In this document: one piece after another, positions 18,995 through 29,659 of the stretch
How the letters are laid out: each line of letters opens with the position of its first letter
Position numbering within the stretch: position 1 is the stretch's first letter
Source: Ancylothrix sp. D3o
GTDB taxonomy: Bacteria; Cyanobacteriota; Cyanobacteriia; Cyanobacteriales; Oscillatoriaceae
Reading direction: 5' to 3'
Length of the DNA: 64,000 bases
Assembly (NCBI RefSeq): GCF_025370775.1
Contig: NZ_JAMXEX010000018.1
Span: 20,263-84,262 of the forward strand
Made by a program: the position numbers and the translations under genes
Notes under the pieces: model-generated
Told to the model about the DNA's origin: nothing
The model's input: only the letters and a program-made list of their open reading frames with translations
Database searches by the model: none

Positions 18995-19798
18995 TCAGGA
19001 TTCAGTAAAATTCCTAATGGTCTGGGCTACCGGCTGTTGGATTTTAATTAATTTACCTTTAGCGGGTTGCTCAATTAAAAGCGGTTTTGCACCTTCTGTT
19101 AAAAGAGGTTTTGTGGTATCTAAAGCTTGCAGGCCATCTAAAATTGCTTCGCGTACTACCGGCTCGGTTTCTGTTGACATCATCAAGCGGAAGCAATCGA
19201 CAACTGCTTGCCGGTCAGTTTGATCACCTGCTTGGTATTTTAATTTTCGCGTCAATTGTTGGACAGCAATCAAGCGTTTAAGCGGGTCTGCATTGGTTAA
19301 ATTCATTACCAATTCGTTGAGTTCAGCTTCTTGTTGACCGGCTTTTGTGCCCACCAATTGCCACACCAAAAGCACCAGCACAGCCATTGTGCCCAACCCT
19401 TGTAAAATTGCCCCGGTTGCCAAAACTGGGTTTGACGACTCTGCCCAAATGGCCAAAGCCAAGTAACTGCTGAGTGCTGCGAGTCCGCCGCTGGTGACGG
19501 TGGTAGCAATGAGTCGGTTTTGGCCGGTGAAAAGTTGACGCAGTTCTGCGGTAGGGATTTCCCACTCGCTTTCTTGGAGTAGGTAAACCAAGGTCATCAC
19601 GAACACACCGCTGCCGGTGGCCACCATCAGCCGCCAGTTGCAAATCACCATCGCCACTACAACACTCACCACTAACAATGAGCCTCCCGACCGCCTGTAG
19701 CGTCGAGAGTGTCGCTTAAGTGTTTTCAGTGGTAGTTTTGGTGACAAGTCTGGAATTTGGTTTAGGAGTTGCTGCCACCGAGATAACGCTTTTGCCAC
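18995..19798 (-). CDS. Armadillo-type-fold membrane protein
   Basis: A 267-residue protein starting with GTG at 19798. A basic N-terminus (about 1-38, rich in Arg) precedes four hydrophobic helices between about 39 and 150. The C-terminal 100 residues are helical, with two HEAT/ARM-like units (DPLKRLIAVQQLTRKL and TEPVVREAILDGLQAL). This arrangement is known in cyanobacteria as a conserved protein of unknown role. It may share a transcript with FecR, 66 nt downstream. Confidence 0.72.
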   Translation of the reverse strand: MAKALSRWQQLLNQIPDLSPKLPLKTLKRHSRRYRRSGGSLLVVSVVVAMVICNWRLMVATGSGVFVMTLVYLLQESEWEIPTAELRQLFTGQNRLIATTVTSGGLAALSSYLALAIWAESSNPVLATGAILQGLGTMAVLVLLVWQLVGTKAGQQEAELNELVMNLTNADPLKRLIAVQQLTRKLKYQAGDQTDRQAVVDCFRLMMSTETEPVVREAILDGLQALDTTKPLLTEGAKPLLIEQPAKGKLIKIQQPVAQTIRNFTES

Positions 19799-19941
19799 GT
19801 TTGGTTACCTATTGAGTTGCGAGCGATTGAGCTTTGGTCGGCTTTTCCTGCTATTGCAGGCGAATCGTACCTTGATATCTTAAATTATTTGTTCGCAACT
19901 CGTGCAGAATCTCATTTTTTTGCAAGTTTCTCTCCAGGCTG

Positions 19942-20520
19942 CTAAAAGCTGAAGGTGAAGTCATCAACGGTTAAGTGCCCGTCAAAGGTTAAGAAGTTGA
20001 CGCGGTGAATGTTTTCCGCTCTCAAGCTTAACAGGTAGTTTGGCCTGATCGCCGATTCCGAGCCGGCCAGATTTGCCCCCGACATTTCCGCATGGCCCAC
20101 CGGCTTGTCGTCTTGGTCATAGGCGGCGAGGACTGCTTTGCGGGAACTGGTTACAAGCCCGCTGACACACCGCACCGGCTTTGAGAAGATTGCCTCTAAG
20201 TATCCGCTTTTTGGTGCGCCGATTAAGACAATGTTGCCTGAATGAGGGGGAAAGGCTGGGTTGGAAGGGCTAATCGCCATCGTGTTTGCAAAAAGAACTC
20301 CGCAGTGTTGAAATTGTTTCTCTACCATTTCAAAACACTTCAACTCCTCTAAATTTAATCGCACGCTGAGTCCTTTTTCTACCCGCAGTTTTTCTTTTAA
20401 ATGGTTTTTTCCCCGCCAAGGCGCTGCGAGTATAGCTGATGCCGATGCCCTTTCTTTGTCTATTTTTTCCAATTCGATATCTTTTCTGCTGTTTGGTTGA
20501 TATCTGTAATGCTCTGCCAT
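19942..20520 (-). CDS. Unrecognised protein with a C-terminal beta-sandwich-like domain
   Basis: The frame opens at 20604, but the ATG at 20520 has an AGGGGAG ribosome-binding site 5 nt upstream, so I use it (192 residues). Residues about 60-192 contain a beta-rich pattern: a GYLEAIF strand, then VRCVSGLVTSSRKAVLAAYD, and a final VNFLTFDGHLTVDDFTF. This resembles the carbohydrate-binding-like tail found in various cyanobacterial secreted or surface proteins. There is no signal peptide or membrane segment. I cannot assign a function. Confidence 0.7.
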   Translation of the reverse strand: MAEHYRYQPNSRKDIELEKIDKERASASAILAAPWRGKNHLKEKLRVEKGLSVRLNLEELKCFEMVEKQFQHCGVLFANTMAISPSNPAFPPHSGNIVLIGAPKSGYLEAIFSKPVRCVSGLVTSSRKAVLAAYDQDDKPVGHAEMSGANLAGSESAIRPNYLLSLRAENIHRVNFLTFDGHLTVDDFTFSF

Positions 20521-21015
20521 AATACTCCCCTGATTTTTTTTCATTGTTGTTACTTTTTTAGTTTTTTTAGTCTCTACAAGTATAATTTTTTCACTTCTAC
20601 GCAAATGAAATAATGCAAGGTTAAAACAAAGTTTATTTGAGTTGGGGTTGATTTTCCTCCTTTGCCGAAAATCCTGATAGTTCGCTTTGGGTGTTAGGGG
20701 GGTGAGGGGTAAAACCCCTCATCTCATTATCAATGATTGACGAGAAGTTGTGAGCCCATGTTCGGTGCGACATCCCACTGCGTAGGGCAACATGAGCTTT
20801 TACGGGGCTTTATTTATGCCATCAGGAGACACCGCCGGTATGCCAGAAGGTTTGGCCAAATCTTTACAAAACCGCCTTGGCGTTTATAATTCCTTTAAAA
20901 TAAAGAAAACTTGCGGCAGTTAAACAAGAGTCGGCAATCCATGCCAGGATTTTGCTGACAGCGCCGGTGAAAAGCAATCTACAATTTATAAATTTAAAGT
21001 TGTGTGAGGTTTGTT
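20521..21015. other. Intergenic region with hairpin and candidate structured RNA
   Basis: TGAGGGGT (20703-20710) and ACCCCTCA (20714-20721) form a perfect 8-bp stem with a 3-nt loop. Just downstream, about 20753-20797, GCCCATGTT can pair with AACATGAGC (one mismatch) around a 27-nt interior containing further short complementarity. No coding frame is convincing here. The element could be a leader of the plus-strand hydrolase gene or a small RNA. Confidence 0.35.
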
Positions 21016-21897
21016 ATGTTAATCCCCCTAGGGTTTGAGCAGCAATCAATAGTTACGTCCCTCGGCAGAATGGTTTATTATACCGGCACAAAAGAATTGT
21101 GGGGGACATCCCAAACAAAAAGCTTAGTATTTTTTCATGGGTTTGGGGGAGGTTCTTCTGCCTATGAATGGTCAAAAGTCTATCCGGCTTTTGCAGCAGA
21201 TTACCGAATTTTGGCCCCCGATTTAATTGGCTGGGGACGTTCTGAACATCCAGCCCGGAATTATCAGGCGGCGGATTATATCACAACTTTGATCGAATTT
21301 CTGGAAAAAACTTGCAATGAGCCGGTAGCGGTGGTTGCTTCATCGTTGACGGCAGCCTTAACAATTCGGGCTGCTATTACTCGTCCAGACTTGTTTAAAT
21401 GTTTGATTTTAACAACGCCGGCGGGATTATCAGATTTTGGGCAAAATTATGGCAATAGTCTCTTTGCCCAAGTTATCAAAACCCCAATTTTAGATAAGTT
21501 TATCTATAGTGCCGGTGTGGCAACGGCTGGGGGAATTCAAAGTTTTTTAGAAAATCGCCAATTTGCCAATCCTGACCTAATTTATCAAGAAATTGTAGAG
21601 GCTTATTTAGAATCGGCAAATCAGCCAAATGCGGAATATGCAGCGCTTTCTTTTGTGCGGGGTGATTTATGTTTTGATTTGTCGTTATATATCCCGCAAC
21701 TAACCATTCCAACGGCGATTATTTGGGGACAAAAATCAGAATTTACAAGTCCTGAAACCGGCAAACGTTTAGCAAGTCTGAACCCCGGAGTGATTCGCTA
21801 TTTTGAAGAATTACAAGATGTAGGTTTAACGCCGCAATTAGAATTACCGGGGATTACTGCCGGTTTGATTTCGCGTTTTTTGAAGTTGCTTTGTTGA
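21016..21897 (+). CDS. Alpha/beta-hydrolase-fold protein lacking the catalytic histidine
   Basis: The frame is open from a GTG at 21004, but GTGAGG there is a ribosome-binding site for the ATG at 21016, giving 293 residues. It has the alpha/beta-hydrolase fold: oxyanion loop HGFGGGSSAYEW (41-52), strand-turn LAPDLIGWGRS (66-76), and a nucleophile elbow ASSLT (108-112) in place of GxSxG. Near the C-terminus, where relatives have a GH..H/E-P motif, this protein reads VGLTPQLELP, with Leu in place of the catalytic His. It may therefore be non-hydrolytic, or use an alternative residue. Similar proteins occur in cyanobacteria and plants; the substrate is unknown. It stands alone upstream of htpX. 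Confidence 0.83.
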   Translation: MLIPLGFEQQSIVTSLGRMVYYTGTKELWGTSQTKSLVFFHGFGGGSSAYEWSKVYPAFAADYRILAPDLIGWGRSEHPARNYQAADYITTLIEFLEKTCNEPVAVVASSLTAALTIRAAITRPDLFKCLILTTPAGLSDFGQNYGNSLFAQVIKTPILDKFIYSAGVATAGGIQSFLENRQFANPDLIYQEIVEAYLESANQPNAEYAALSFVRGDLCFDLSLYIPQLTIPTAIIWGQKSEFTSPETGKRLASLNPGVIRYFEELQDVGLTPQLELPGITAGLISRFLKLLC

Positions 21898-21980
21898 TTT
21901 GTTATTGGTCATTTGTCATTGGTCATTGGGCATTCGTGATGTGAAATAAACGATGAACAATGAACCAATGAGGTGAGCAA
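21898..21980. repeat. Heptanucleotide repeats (TTGGTCA type)
   Basis: Tandem variants of a 7-mer: TTGGTCA, TTTGTCA, TTGGTCA, TTGGGCA, then related ATGAACAATGAACC units in the opposite sense. Short tandem heptamers of this kind are characteristic of cyanobacterial intergenic DNA. A related string, GAATGACGAACTATGAACG, occurs before cheR at about 61266-61296. Confidence 0.6.
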
Positions 21981-22065
21981 AACCGTACTGGCAAAGTTTA
22001 GTTTTCTGGTATGAGGTCAACAAAACCAGCCGGTACAATAAAAAGAAGGATCAGGAGAAAATGTT

Positions 22066-22935
22066 ATGAATCAATTTAAAACAGTTGCTTTATTAAGTTT
22101 GCTGAGTGCGTTGCTGATTACGGTTTGTTATTGGGTAATTGGCGGTACTGGCGGCGCGATTATTGGGGTTATTTTGGCGGCGGTGACGAATTTGGGTTCT
22201 TGGTATTATTCGGATAAAATTGCTTTGGCGGCTTATGGCGCCCAGCCGGTGAGCTTTGAGCAAGCCCCCGGATTATATAATATGGTGCGCCGGCTTACAG
22301 AAAGGGCCGGTTTACCGATGCCTGGGGTTTATATTGTTCCCACTCAAAATGCTAATGCTTTTGCCACCGGCAGAGATCCTGAACACGCAGCAGTTGCAGT
22401 GACAGAAGGCATTTTAAATATTTTGCCAGATGATGAACTTGAGGCAGTAATTGCTCACGAATTAAGCCATATTTATAACCGGGATACGCTAACTCAAGCG
22501 GTGGCGGCGACGGTGGCGGGTGCGATTTCGTTTTTGGCGCAAATTGCGAGTTATAGTATGTGGTTTATGGGGGGTTCGCGGGATGAGCGAAATGGCCCTA
22601 ATCCGATAGCGTTATTGTTGACAGTTGTGTTGGCGCCGGTGGCGGCGTCGGTGATACAGTTGGCGATTTCGCGGACGCGGGAGTTTGAAGCGGATGCGGG
22701 GGCTGCTAAACTAACAGGAAATCCTCGTGCTTTGGCTCGTGCTTTGCAGCGTTTGGATGCGAATGCAAGACAAATTCCAATGCAGGGTAATCCGGCGTTT
22801 GAACCGCTTTTAATTATGAATGGGTTTTCTGGGGGTCAAATGTTGGCCGGTTTGTTTTCTACTCATCCTTCTACTGAGGCGCGAATTGAGAATTTGTTGC
22901 GCTTAGAGAAGGAGTTGACGGGGGGTAGGGTTTAG
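22066..22935 (+). CDS. htpX: HtpX-type M48 membrane metalloprotease
   Basis: A 289-residue protease. The zinc motif HELSH is at 131-135, with the third ligand expected at Glu in TREFEAD near residue 208. Two N-terminal transmembrane helices (about 6-46) and a further pair (about 145-165 and 180-200) match HtpX topology. HtpX degrades misfolded inner-membrane proteins together with FtsH and is often heat or stress induced. An AGGAG site lies 8 nt before the start. Its length is normal for the family. Confidence 0.93.
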   Translation: MNQFKTVALLSLLSALLITVCYWVIGGTGGAIIGVILAAVTNLGSWYYSDKIALAAYGAQPVSFEQAPGLYNMVRRLTERAGLPMPGVYIVPTQNANAFATGRDPEHAAVAVTEGILNILPDDELEAVIAHELSHIYNRDTLTQAVAATVAGAISFLAQIASYSMWFMGGSRDERNGPNPIALLLTVVLAPVAASVIQLAISRTREFEADAGAAKLTGNPRALARALQRLDANARQIPMQGNPAFEPLLIMNGFSGGQMLAGLFSTHPSTEARIENLLRLEKELTGGRV

Positions 22936-23023
22936 GTTTGTAGATTTTGTTGTGCAATTGAGTAGAAAAATGATTTGATGAGTTTTTTGGGTGCAATTTT
23001 AGACAAAAATTAGGGTTGCCGGT

Positions 23024-23053
23024 GGGGTGGTAAAACACCCCTGTTTTTATTTT
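23024..23053 (+). terminator. Terminator after htpX
   Basis: GGGGTG (23024-23029) and CACCCC (23036-23041) form a 6-bp stem, followed by TGTTTTTATTTTT. It lies between the convergent htpX and helicase genes and can serve htpX. Confidence 0.75.
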
Positions 23054-23077
23054 TAGCGGTTTTTGAGTGGGCCAAAT

Positions 23078-26000
23078 TCAGAGGAGTTGGTAACACCAAC
23101 TTGGACGTCTTAGCATATTGAAAGTATCAAGATATCGGGGGTTTTCACCGGCTGCAATAATAGCTTTTTCTAATAAACCTTTCGGGTTTTCTTGGTTCCA
23201 TAAGGGATGTACGATAATTACGTTTTGGGAACCTAGTTTAAATCCGGGGAGTTTGTCAAAAAGTTGGGGTGAGCAATCTTTAAAAGATTCACAAAAATTA
23301 TCCCGTAGGAAGATGGCATTTCCTGGCCATTTTTCAAGGTATGGTAAAGAGAAATCATTGTCTAAACCGCACAAGAAATTTTTATCGGCTAAGATTTTGA
23401 GCAAGGAAAGTCCTAGGCGCCAATCGAGCAATCCGTGATAGTTCATGTTGCGATATTGTTGCAGGCAATCGTAACAGGATGAGTGGCAATTATCGCGGTG
23501 TTTTTTTGAGATTAAGTCACTGGCAAAGCTATTTTCTGCTTTGAGTATTTTGTTGAGGAGAATATCTTGCCAATTCCTATAAAGCCATTCGGTGAAACCG
23601 GAGCCGTTGGGGAGCCGGTCATTAATGACTATTTCTCCTATTTGGCCTAGGTTGGTGTCATTTATTTGTCTTAATCCACTGATTTCAAATTCTTCGGGAT
23701 CGATGTCTAATTCTTCAGCAGCGACGGAGCGAATAATGAAAGCGGCTGAATAAAAAGCTGCTTTGATAGCGGAATTGTTAGCCAGAGGATCGAGGCATAA
23801 TCCTGATGGTAATTCACTGGGTTGAATTCTCAGAATGTTGGTAGTTTTTGGGGCGATAATAGCGATTGCTTCAGGACTGTCGGTTTCGCTAAATTTCCAT
23901 TTTTCTTGTTTTTTATCATTTTCTTGAAATTCCTCGGCAATCCACTGATGTTTGAGTTCTACTTGATTTTTCTTTCTGCTGACAGCGGTTCCTAAATTGC
24001 CTTTAAATAACTCACCGCGATTATCATTGACTCGATAAACTCTCCCCTCTCGCCCAAAAGCAGTGAAGGTATTTGCGGTGGTTTGTTTTTCAAAATTTTC
24101 GGTTTGAGATTCGGCAACGCTTGCGGTGCTGGTGAGGACAATTTCTTGGTCTACTTTGGCATCTTCTCCCCAATCAAATTTAGTGCGGAATCCTTTGGGA
24201 ACTGCCCACTGGAAAACTCGAAAACCTGGCTGATTTTTTGTATTTTTTGACTGTTTTTCTGCTTGACAATTCGGACATTTTTTAGGATCTTTTCCTTGAA
24301 ATAGCTCAGATTCAGTATCTTTTGTAATCGTATATTGACAACGACTGCATCTCAACATCCACCGCCGTTCAGAAAGGGGGTCATCACTAGCCGGGATAAG
24401 TGTATGTTTCCACAATAAAGGAGCCGTAAAACCAATGGCGGTATAAATTCGTTTGTCTTTAGTTTTTTGGCAGCCTGGGGCAAATTCTGTGACCGACAAA
24501 TCTAAATCGCGGTCGATGGTAGAAAATTCTTTTTTCCTTTTGTTGACATTGTGGTAAAGTACCCGCTGTCTGGAGGGCATTCCGTACATGGGTAAGATAC
24601 CTCCTTCTGCTAAACGTTCGGCTAATCCTACCCCGCCTAATTCGGAATTATTGGCACAATATTCGATTTTTTGAAATAGTTTTTTTCGGCTATATTCAAT
24701 CAGTTTTTCTGGAATAATTTCTGGAACAGCGGCAAGAATTCCTTTAACAATTTCCTCAACTTGTGGGGAAGTTTCTAACCACTTTCGGACTTGATCACGG
24801 CGGTTATTTTTATTTTGAATCCAATCTTCGGTTGTGCCAAATTCGCCATGACTATCAGGTGGAATGGGGCTATCGTACCAGCGGACACTGGCCTCGAAGA
24901 ATGCCCGTCGTAAACATTCTTTTGCTAATAATCTTTGGGCAATATCAAGCTGTGACATGGAAAGGAAGGGAACGGGCGGTTTATCCCCCGTAATTTTTTC
25001 TGGATGCTTATAGTAATGTTCATCGTGGCTACGCCCCCGACAAAGGGTTAAGGCGATGGCAAAAGCTTGACCCCGACGACCGGCTCGCCCCGCTCTTTGT
25101 TGATAATTAAAGCGCATCGGCGGCATATTTGCCATGACAACGGCTTGCAAACTTCCGATATCAATTCCGACTTCCATTGTGGTAGTAACGCTGAGAAGAT
25201 CGATAGTATCTACTTGCTGATAAAAATTTCGTTCTTGGTTCTTCTTATTAATAATTACATTGCGAAAATGTCGCTGTCTTTCTGCTTGATTATCGGTTTG
25301 GCCGGTTAATTCTTCGCAGTGAAGTCGTAGGGGTAGCCGATTTTGGGAAGCTCCTGTGCCAAAGTAATTGTGGTTGTAGATATCTTGACAAGTTTTGTTA
25401 GGGTTTTCGGGTAATTCTTTTTGACACTGTATAGACGTACAAATTCCGCCAGCTTTATGCAAATGCGGACGTCGGCAAGATGGGCACTCCCAGACAGGAT
25501 CGCTGGCTATTGCAACTCGTACAGAAAGATGTAAAGGATCGAGTATGAAGTGCGGATGATTTTGACAAATTGCTGATTTTATGGCATCTAAAACTTTGTG
25601 CTTTGGAACGTTATTATGCTTGGCACATTTTTCGACATAATGACGAAATTTAGCTCTGGCATCTTGCCAACTATTCCAATCATTAAGGGGGAATTCTTGG
25701 GGTTTTTGAGGATATCGGTATAGCTCTCCCATAATTCGCAGACATCCATTGCAAATTTCCTCAAAAATAGAAGGTTCAATTTCACATTCTAAGGCTCGCT
25801 TATTCAGGGGTTCTGTTGGTAAATTAAGGCAAACATAGCCTAAACCTGATGCTTCAAAACCAAAATAAAGCCTGCTGAATAAAGTATCACAAACTTCGGA
25901 TTTGACTTTAGCTCTGAGGACGTTTTCTCTGGCGTTTTCACCGCCAGAAGATAGCCCTTCTTTCCAACCGGCATTTTCATCATAAAAGTCAAAAAGCTTA

Positions 26001-28741
26001 GTCCAGTGATGATAGTCACCATCATAGAAATATTCTTGATAATCAACATCATTCCCGCCAGGGTTAACGCCTAAATTTTTCAAACGTTGAATTAATAAAC
26101 CCGCTTTGTAGCGCTCCCCCTCAGACTCTCCCTCAAACAAAAATCGTATCGGAATTGTACGAGTTTTACCTTTTTGGCGTATATTATCAAGTCGTTTCTG
26201 GGCCTTATCTCGACGCTTTTGTAGCGGTTCTAAGTCTTCTGGATCTAGTCCTTCTGGGATTGGACGTTTGGAATATTTGAGGGCGTCTTGCAATTCTGTA
26301 ACATCCTTTGGGTTGCGTTGTTTATAATGTTTTGATTCTTCTCGAATAGCATCCCCGTGAGTTTCGATATCTTCTAATAAATACCAATGACCAAGGCTTG
26401 CTAATTTTAATTCATCAAAAATTACTTCGCGCACTAAATCAGTATAGTGAGAACGTTCAATGCCATTAGAAATAGAAGCAGCATCTTCTCGACTATCAGA
26501 AAAAACAACAAGTTTGCGAGATTCCCGATTGCCATCTAGCTGATAAAACAATTCCTTAGAGAGCAATTGACTGACTTTAGAAAAGCCGGTGCGGAAGCTG
26601 CGGATGGGTGATTTTCGATTGATTCTTTTGCTATAGTCAGCAGCACAGCAGGGACAAATAGAAGGTAAAGCTTTTCCCTCTTCTTGCTTGTTTTTATGGA
26701 GTTCAAAAATATAGCCTTCTATCAATTCATTTTTAGATTTATGAGCCGTGCGCTGGACAATCGCACTTCGGGGGTCTAACCATGCTTTTTTCCAGTCTTT
26801 TGTCTCTTCGTTAATATTTGAGAACGGCCAAAATATGCCAAATTCTTTGTAGGTTCGGCGTTCTACTAATTTACTAGCTTGCTTATCTGGTATTCCTTCG
26901 ATTTCCGGTTCGGTTGGTAACAGTTCCCAGCCTTTATTATCCTGTTTTTGCAGCCTATTGCCCGCCAAAAATACTGTCCTACACTGTTCACAGTAAAGCA
27001 GTTCTAAAACGCGATAATTTTCCCAGTGAATGGGGGGATTTTCTGCAAATAGCCTTTCTACCGGCGGGCTATTTTGACTATTATCTGGATCTGTAGGTTT
27101 AAGCGCCCCCCAAAGCCCCTCAATATTGCGAAAAAACCAATGTAATCTAAAGGCGGGTAGAGCTTTTTCACAATCCCATAAACCGCGAGCAATGAGTAAT
27201 CCTTGGGCGGCTAATTTGAGATGTTTTTCTTCTAAATTATCTCCAAAAACTCCAGAGGCAAAGGGTTTTATTCCCAGCTTAATTAAATTTTCGTTTGAAG
27301 TTAGCAACGGCACAGCACGGGTGTTGCCGTTATTATCAGTACAGGCGTTGAGCATTCGGGCAACAATTACCGAGTATTGTGTTTCCAAAATATCTCGACA
27401 CTTTTGATATTCTGGCGTTTCTTTAATATTTGGCGGGGAAATTTTAGAGACGTTTACTAAGTCGATAAATGGCTGAATTTCAATAATTTTGTCCGATTCT
27501 AGGGGGGGAATTGCTTCAGGTTCTCCGGGGATAATTTGCTCAGCATTCCAGTTTGTACCAAAAAAGTCTGAGAGAAATTCGAGACTATCATCATCTTTTT
27601 CTAAGGATGCACTGGAGGCGAGAATTCGTAATTTAGGACTATCGGGGGAAAGTTCTAAACGTTGCAACAATAATCGCAATAAATAGGCTACTTCTGTCCC
27701 AGAAGTTCCCCGGTAAAGGTGCAATTCATCTACGATTAAGTGAAACACGCTGTCTGGTTTTTTTAACCATTCCTTTGTTTTCTCAAAAATGGGTGCATCA
27801 ATTTCTCGCATCAGCATAATACTGAGCATAGAATAATTGGTGATTAAAATATCAGGAGGTGCGTCTTGCATATCCCACCGGCAACGCATTTCTGCTCCAT
27901 CCAAACGGGGGAAAAAGAATCTTACATCATCGTCATTTTTTTGCTGGGGGTACTCTTCAACTTTTTGGGCTGATTCGTCCATTTCCTGCATTTTTTTGAC
28001 AAGTTCATCTATCTTATCTTTGTTTGGTTTCCCATTTCGTTCATATTCATGTCCCGGTACAGGTGTAACGCCGTTGTATCTCCCGAAATAAATGCGATTG
28101 TTTTTTCTATTATTTTTAAACCAATCTCTTGCTTTTTCAGAATCTAAGGCGCGGCGAAGTCTGGTAAGCTGGTCTTCAACAAGGGCATTCATGGGATATA
28201 AAATTAATGCTCTCACCGCCGCTTCTCTTTGTTCATGTTTTCTTTGAGAAACGCGCTGAGGCTGGGCATTTTTCCACCAATTATTTAGATCAGGGGGTTG
28301 GGGATTTGCAGCCGGCCAATTTTGAGATTCTTGGGTTAAATAAGCAAATAATGGTAAGAGGAAAGATTCAGTTTTACCAGAGCCGGTGCCGGCGGTGACT
28401 ACCACATTTTGGCCGGCTAATGCTTTGCGAAGCATTTCAACTTGATGCTGGTATAATTGGAAGCCTCCCACTAACCCACAAGCTGCTAATTCTTTAAACT
28501 GTTTTAAAGTTGATTCATCTAATTTAGAAAGATCCAATTTATCTAATTCTTGGATAGTTTTGCCATATTTTTTATAAGTCGGTAAAGGTTCAATCCAAGG
28601 CTCTTGACAAAAAACACTAGGTTCTTTGAGCCGGTTTTCTCGCTCTTGCTCAAGATCAATAAATTGTGTCCCAAAAGCTGTTTTAATATAAAGCAAGAAA
28701 TTTTCGCGTATTTTATCAAAAGCGCCTACTGGATCGTACAT
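23078..28741 (-). CDS. Large SF2 helicase with zinc motifs and DUF1998-type C-terminus (DruE/DISARM-like)
   Basis: An 1887-residue DEAD/DEAH-type helicase. Walker A GTGSGKTE is at 118-125. Motif Ib-like [11 protein letters not shown] follows. Motif II is DELH at 338-341 and motif III is SSAS. The C-terminal lobe has [11 protein letters not shown] and the arginine-finger motif QRAGRAGRR at about 1215-1223. Several Cys pairs suggest zinc binding: CPCC in the middle region, CPSC with a later CQ, and a CSRC/CPNC ribbon. The C-terminus holds CHSSCYDC (1752-1759) followed by [17 protein letters not shown], the signature seen in DUF1998/MrfA-like helicases. Size and architecture match the DruE helicase of Druantia, and relate it to DISARM helicases, which act in antiphage defence. 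It starts 3 nt after the 304-residue gene stop and is the last gene of a three-gene operon. Confidence 0.88.
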   Translation of the reverse strand: MYDPVGAFDKIRENFLLYIKTAFGTQFIDLEQERENRLKEPSVFCQEPWIEPLPTYKKYGKTIQELDKLDLSKLDESTLKQFKELAACGLVGGFQLYQHQVEMLRKALAGQNVVVTAGTGSGKTESFLLPLFAYLTQESQNWPAANPQPPDLNNWWKNAQPQRVSQRKHEQREAAVRALILYPMNALVEDQLTRLRRALDSEKARDWFKNNRKNNRIYFGRYNGVTPVPGHEYERNGKPNKDKIDELVKKMQEMDESAQKVEEYPQQKNDDDVRFFFPRLDGAEMRCRWDMQDAPPDILITNYSMLSIMLMREIDAPIFEKTKEWLKKPDSVFHLIVDELHLYRGTSGTEVAYLLRLLLQRLELSPDSPKLRILASSASLEKDDDSLEFLSDFFGTNWNAEQIIPGEPEAIPPLESDKIIEIQPFIDLVNVSKISPPNIKETPEYQKCRDILETQYSVIVARMLNACTDNNGNTRAVPLLTSNENLIKLGIKPFASGVFGDNLEEKHLKLAAQGLLIARGLWDCEKALPAFRLHWFFRNIEGLWGALKPTDPDNSQNSPPVERLFAENPPIHWENYRVLELLYCEQCRTVFLAGNRLQKQDNKGWELLPTEPEIEGIPDKQASKLVERRTYKEFGIFWPFSNINEETKDWKKAWLDPRSAIVQRTAHKSKNELIEGYIFELHKNKQEEGKALPSICPCCAADYSKRINRKSPIRSFRTGFSKVSQLLSKELFYQLDGNRESRKLVVFSDSREDAASISNGIERSHYTDLVREVIFDELKLASLGHWYLLEDIETHGDAIREESKHYKQRNPKDVTELQDALKYSKRPIPEGLDPEDLEPLQKRRDKAQKRLDNIRQKGKTRTIPIRFLFEGESEGERYKAGLLIQRLKNLGVNPGGNDVDYQEYFYDGDYHHWTKLFDFYDENAGWKEGLSSGGENARENVLRAKVKSEVCDTLFSRLYFGFEASGLGYVCLNLPTEPLNKRALECEIEPSIFEEICNGCLRIMGELYRYPQKPQEFPLNDWNSWQDARAKFRHYVEKCAKHNNVPKHKVLDAIKSAICQNHPHFILDPLHLSVRVAIASDPVWECPSCRRPHLHKAGGICTSIQCQKELPENPNKTCQDIYNHNYFGTGASQNRLPLRLHCEELTGQTDNQAERQRHFRNVIINKKNQERNFYQQVDTIDLLSVTTTMEVGIDIGSLQAVVMANMPPMRFNYQQRAGRAGRRGQAFAIALTLCRGRSHDEHYYKHPEKITGDKPPVPFLSMSQLDIAQRLLAKECLRRAFFEASVRWYDSPIPPDSHGEFGTTEDWIQNKNNRRDQVRKWLETSPQVEEIVKGILAAVPEIIPEKLIEYSRKKLFQKIEYCANNSELGGVGLAERLAEGGILPMYGMPSRQRVLYHNVNKRKKEFSTIDRDLDLSVTEFAPGCQKTKDKRIYTAIGFTAPLLWKHTLIPASDDPLSERRWMLRCSRCQYTITKDTESELFQGKDPKKCPNCQAEKQSKNTKNQPGFRVFQWAVPKGFRTKFDWGEDAKVDQEIVLTSTASVAESQTENFEKQTTANTFTAFGREGRVYRVNDNRGELFKGNLGTAVSRKKNQVELKHQWIAEEFQENDKKQEKWKFSETDSPEAIAIIAPKTTNILRIQPSELPSGLCLDPLANNSAIKAAFYSAAFIIRSVAAEELDIDPEEFEISGLRQINDTNLGQIGEIVINDRLPNGSGFTEWLYRNWQDILLNKILKAENSFASDLISKKHRDNCHSSCYDCLQQYRNMNYHGLLDWRLGLSLLKILADKNFLCGLDNDFSLPYLEKWPGNAIFLRDNFCESFKDCSPQLFDKLPGFKLGSQNVIIVHPLWNQENPKGLLEKAIIAAGENPRYLDTFNMLRRPSWCYQLL

Positions 28742-28744
28742 ATT

Positions 28745-29659
28745 TCAGTCCTCTAAAGGGGATAAAATTAAAGTTTGACCGAGTTTATCAGCGGTGGTTT
28801 TTGCTATTTTTGGTGGAATATCCCGAAATACGTTAAACCCTTCTATATTTTCCGCTATATACCCCGAACAAAGCGTTAAAGCTCTTTCTAAAAGTCGGGG
28901 AAGTTTTGCCCCTAGGGGGATTTCAATTTTATGCTGCTTTTCATTGTACCTCATAACATTAATATTTTCTGTTTTCAGAATAGCATACCGCCCCCAATTT
29001 CGCTCAACTTTTGCTGACTTCCCAGTTTCCCACAGGTAATAAATTCTTTGCTCACTGTTTGGATGTTTATACTCCCTCAAACGCATTTTGCTATTGGGGT
29101 TAACTGAAGAGTAAAACTTGCAATCAGCGGGGTCAAATGTTCGGCTTTCCCAGTTTAATTCTAATTCTTCAGACCATTGAATAGTTGCTAAATATTCTTC
29201 AAGGCTACCAGAAAAATTTAACAACAACTGAGCCGAAGGAGTTTCGCTAAAATGAATCCCCAATAAGTTAGCAATTTGTTGTAATTCTCCCACAGTTTCG
29301 GTGTGAATACAGATACGATCCGGTGTCCCTATTGGCCCGCCTTGTTCAGTTTTTTTGCAGGTAATATGAGAACTCACATCACGACAAGTCTCCTCTAATT
29401 TTTGAAAAGTCTGGGGTGTTCGCGCCCCGGATAAAATGGCTTGAGGAGGGTCGAGATAAGGTAATCTTACTAACACTGGGGGAGCGACATAAACCCTTTT
29501 TTTTATGAAATCAAACTCACAATGACCCAAAGACTCCAAAGCGGTCACTACTTGCTTATCACAGTCGCCCTCATAAAGACATTTAAAGAATTTTTTAAAC
29601 TCTTCCCAGGCGCTCTGCTTTTTGACGGAAAGAACGTAAAGCAATTCATCACTATCCAT
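28745..29659 (-). CDS. Unrecognised middle protein of the helicase operon
   Basis: A 304-residue soluble protein with no membrane segment or signal peptide that I can see. I do not recognise the family. Noticeable points are a segment around residues 55-85 (VYVAPPVLVRLPYLDPPQAI, then LSGARTPQTFQKLEE), aromatic-rich strands (WSEELELNW, YYLWETGKSAKVERNWGRY) and no obvious nuclease or ATPase motif. Its start overlaps the end of the 755-residue gene by 8 nt (ATGGATAG), so translation is probably coupled. The helicase gene follows after 3 nt. It is likely an accessory or specificity component. Confidence 0.85.
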   Translation of the reverse strand: MDSDELLYVLSVKKQSAWEEFKKFFKCLYEGDCDKQVVTALESLGHCEFDFIKKRVYVAPPVLVRLPYLDPPQAILSGARTPQTFQKLEETCRDVSSHITCKKTEQGGPIGTPDRICIHTETVGELQQIANLLGIHFSETPSAQLLLNFSGSLEEYLATIQWSEELELNWESRTFDPADCKFYSSVNPNSKMRLREYKHPNSEQRIYYLWETGKSAKVERNWGRYAILKTENINVMRYNEKQHKIEIPLGAKLPRLLERALTLCSGYIAENIEGFNVFRDIPPKIAKTTADKLGQTLILSPLED

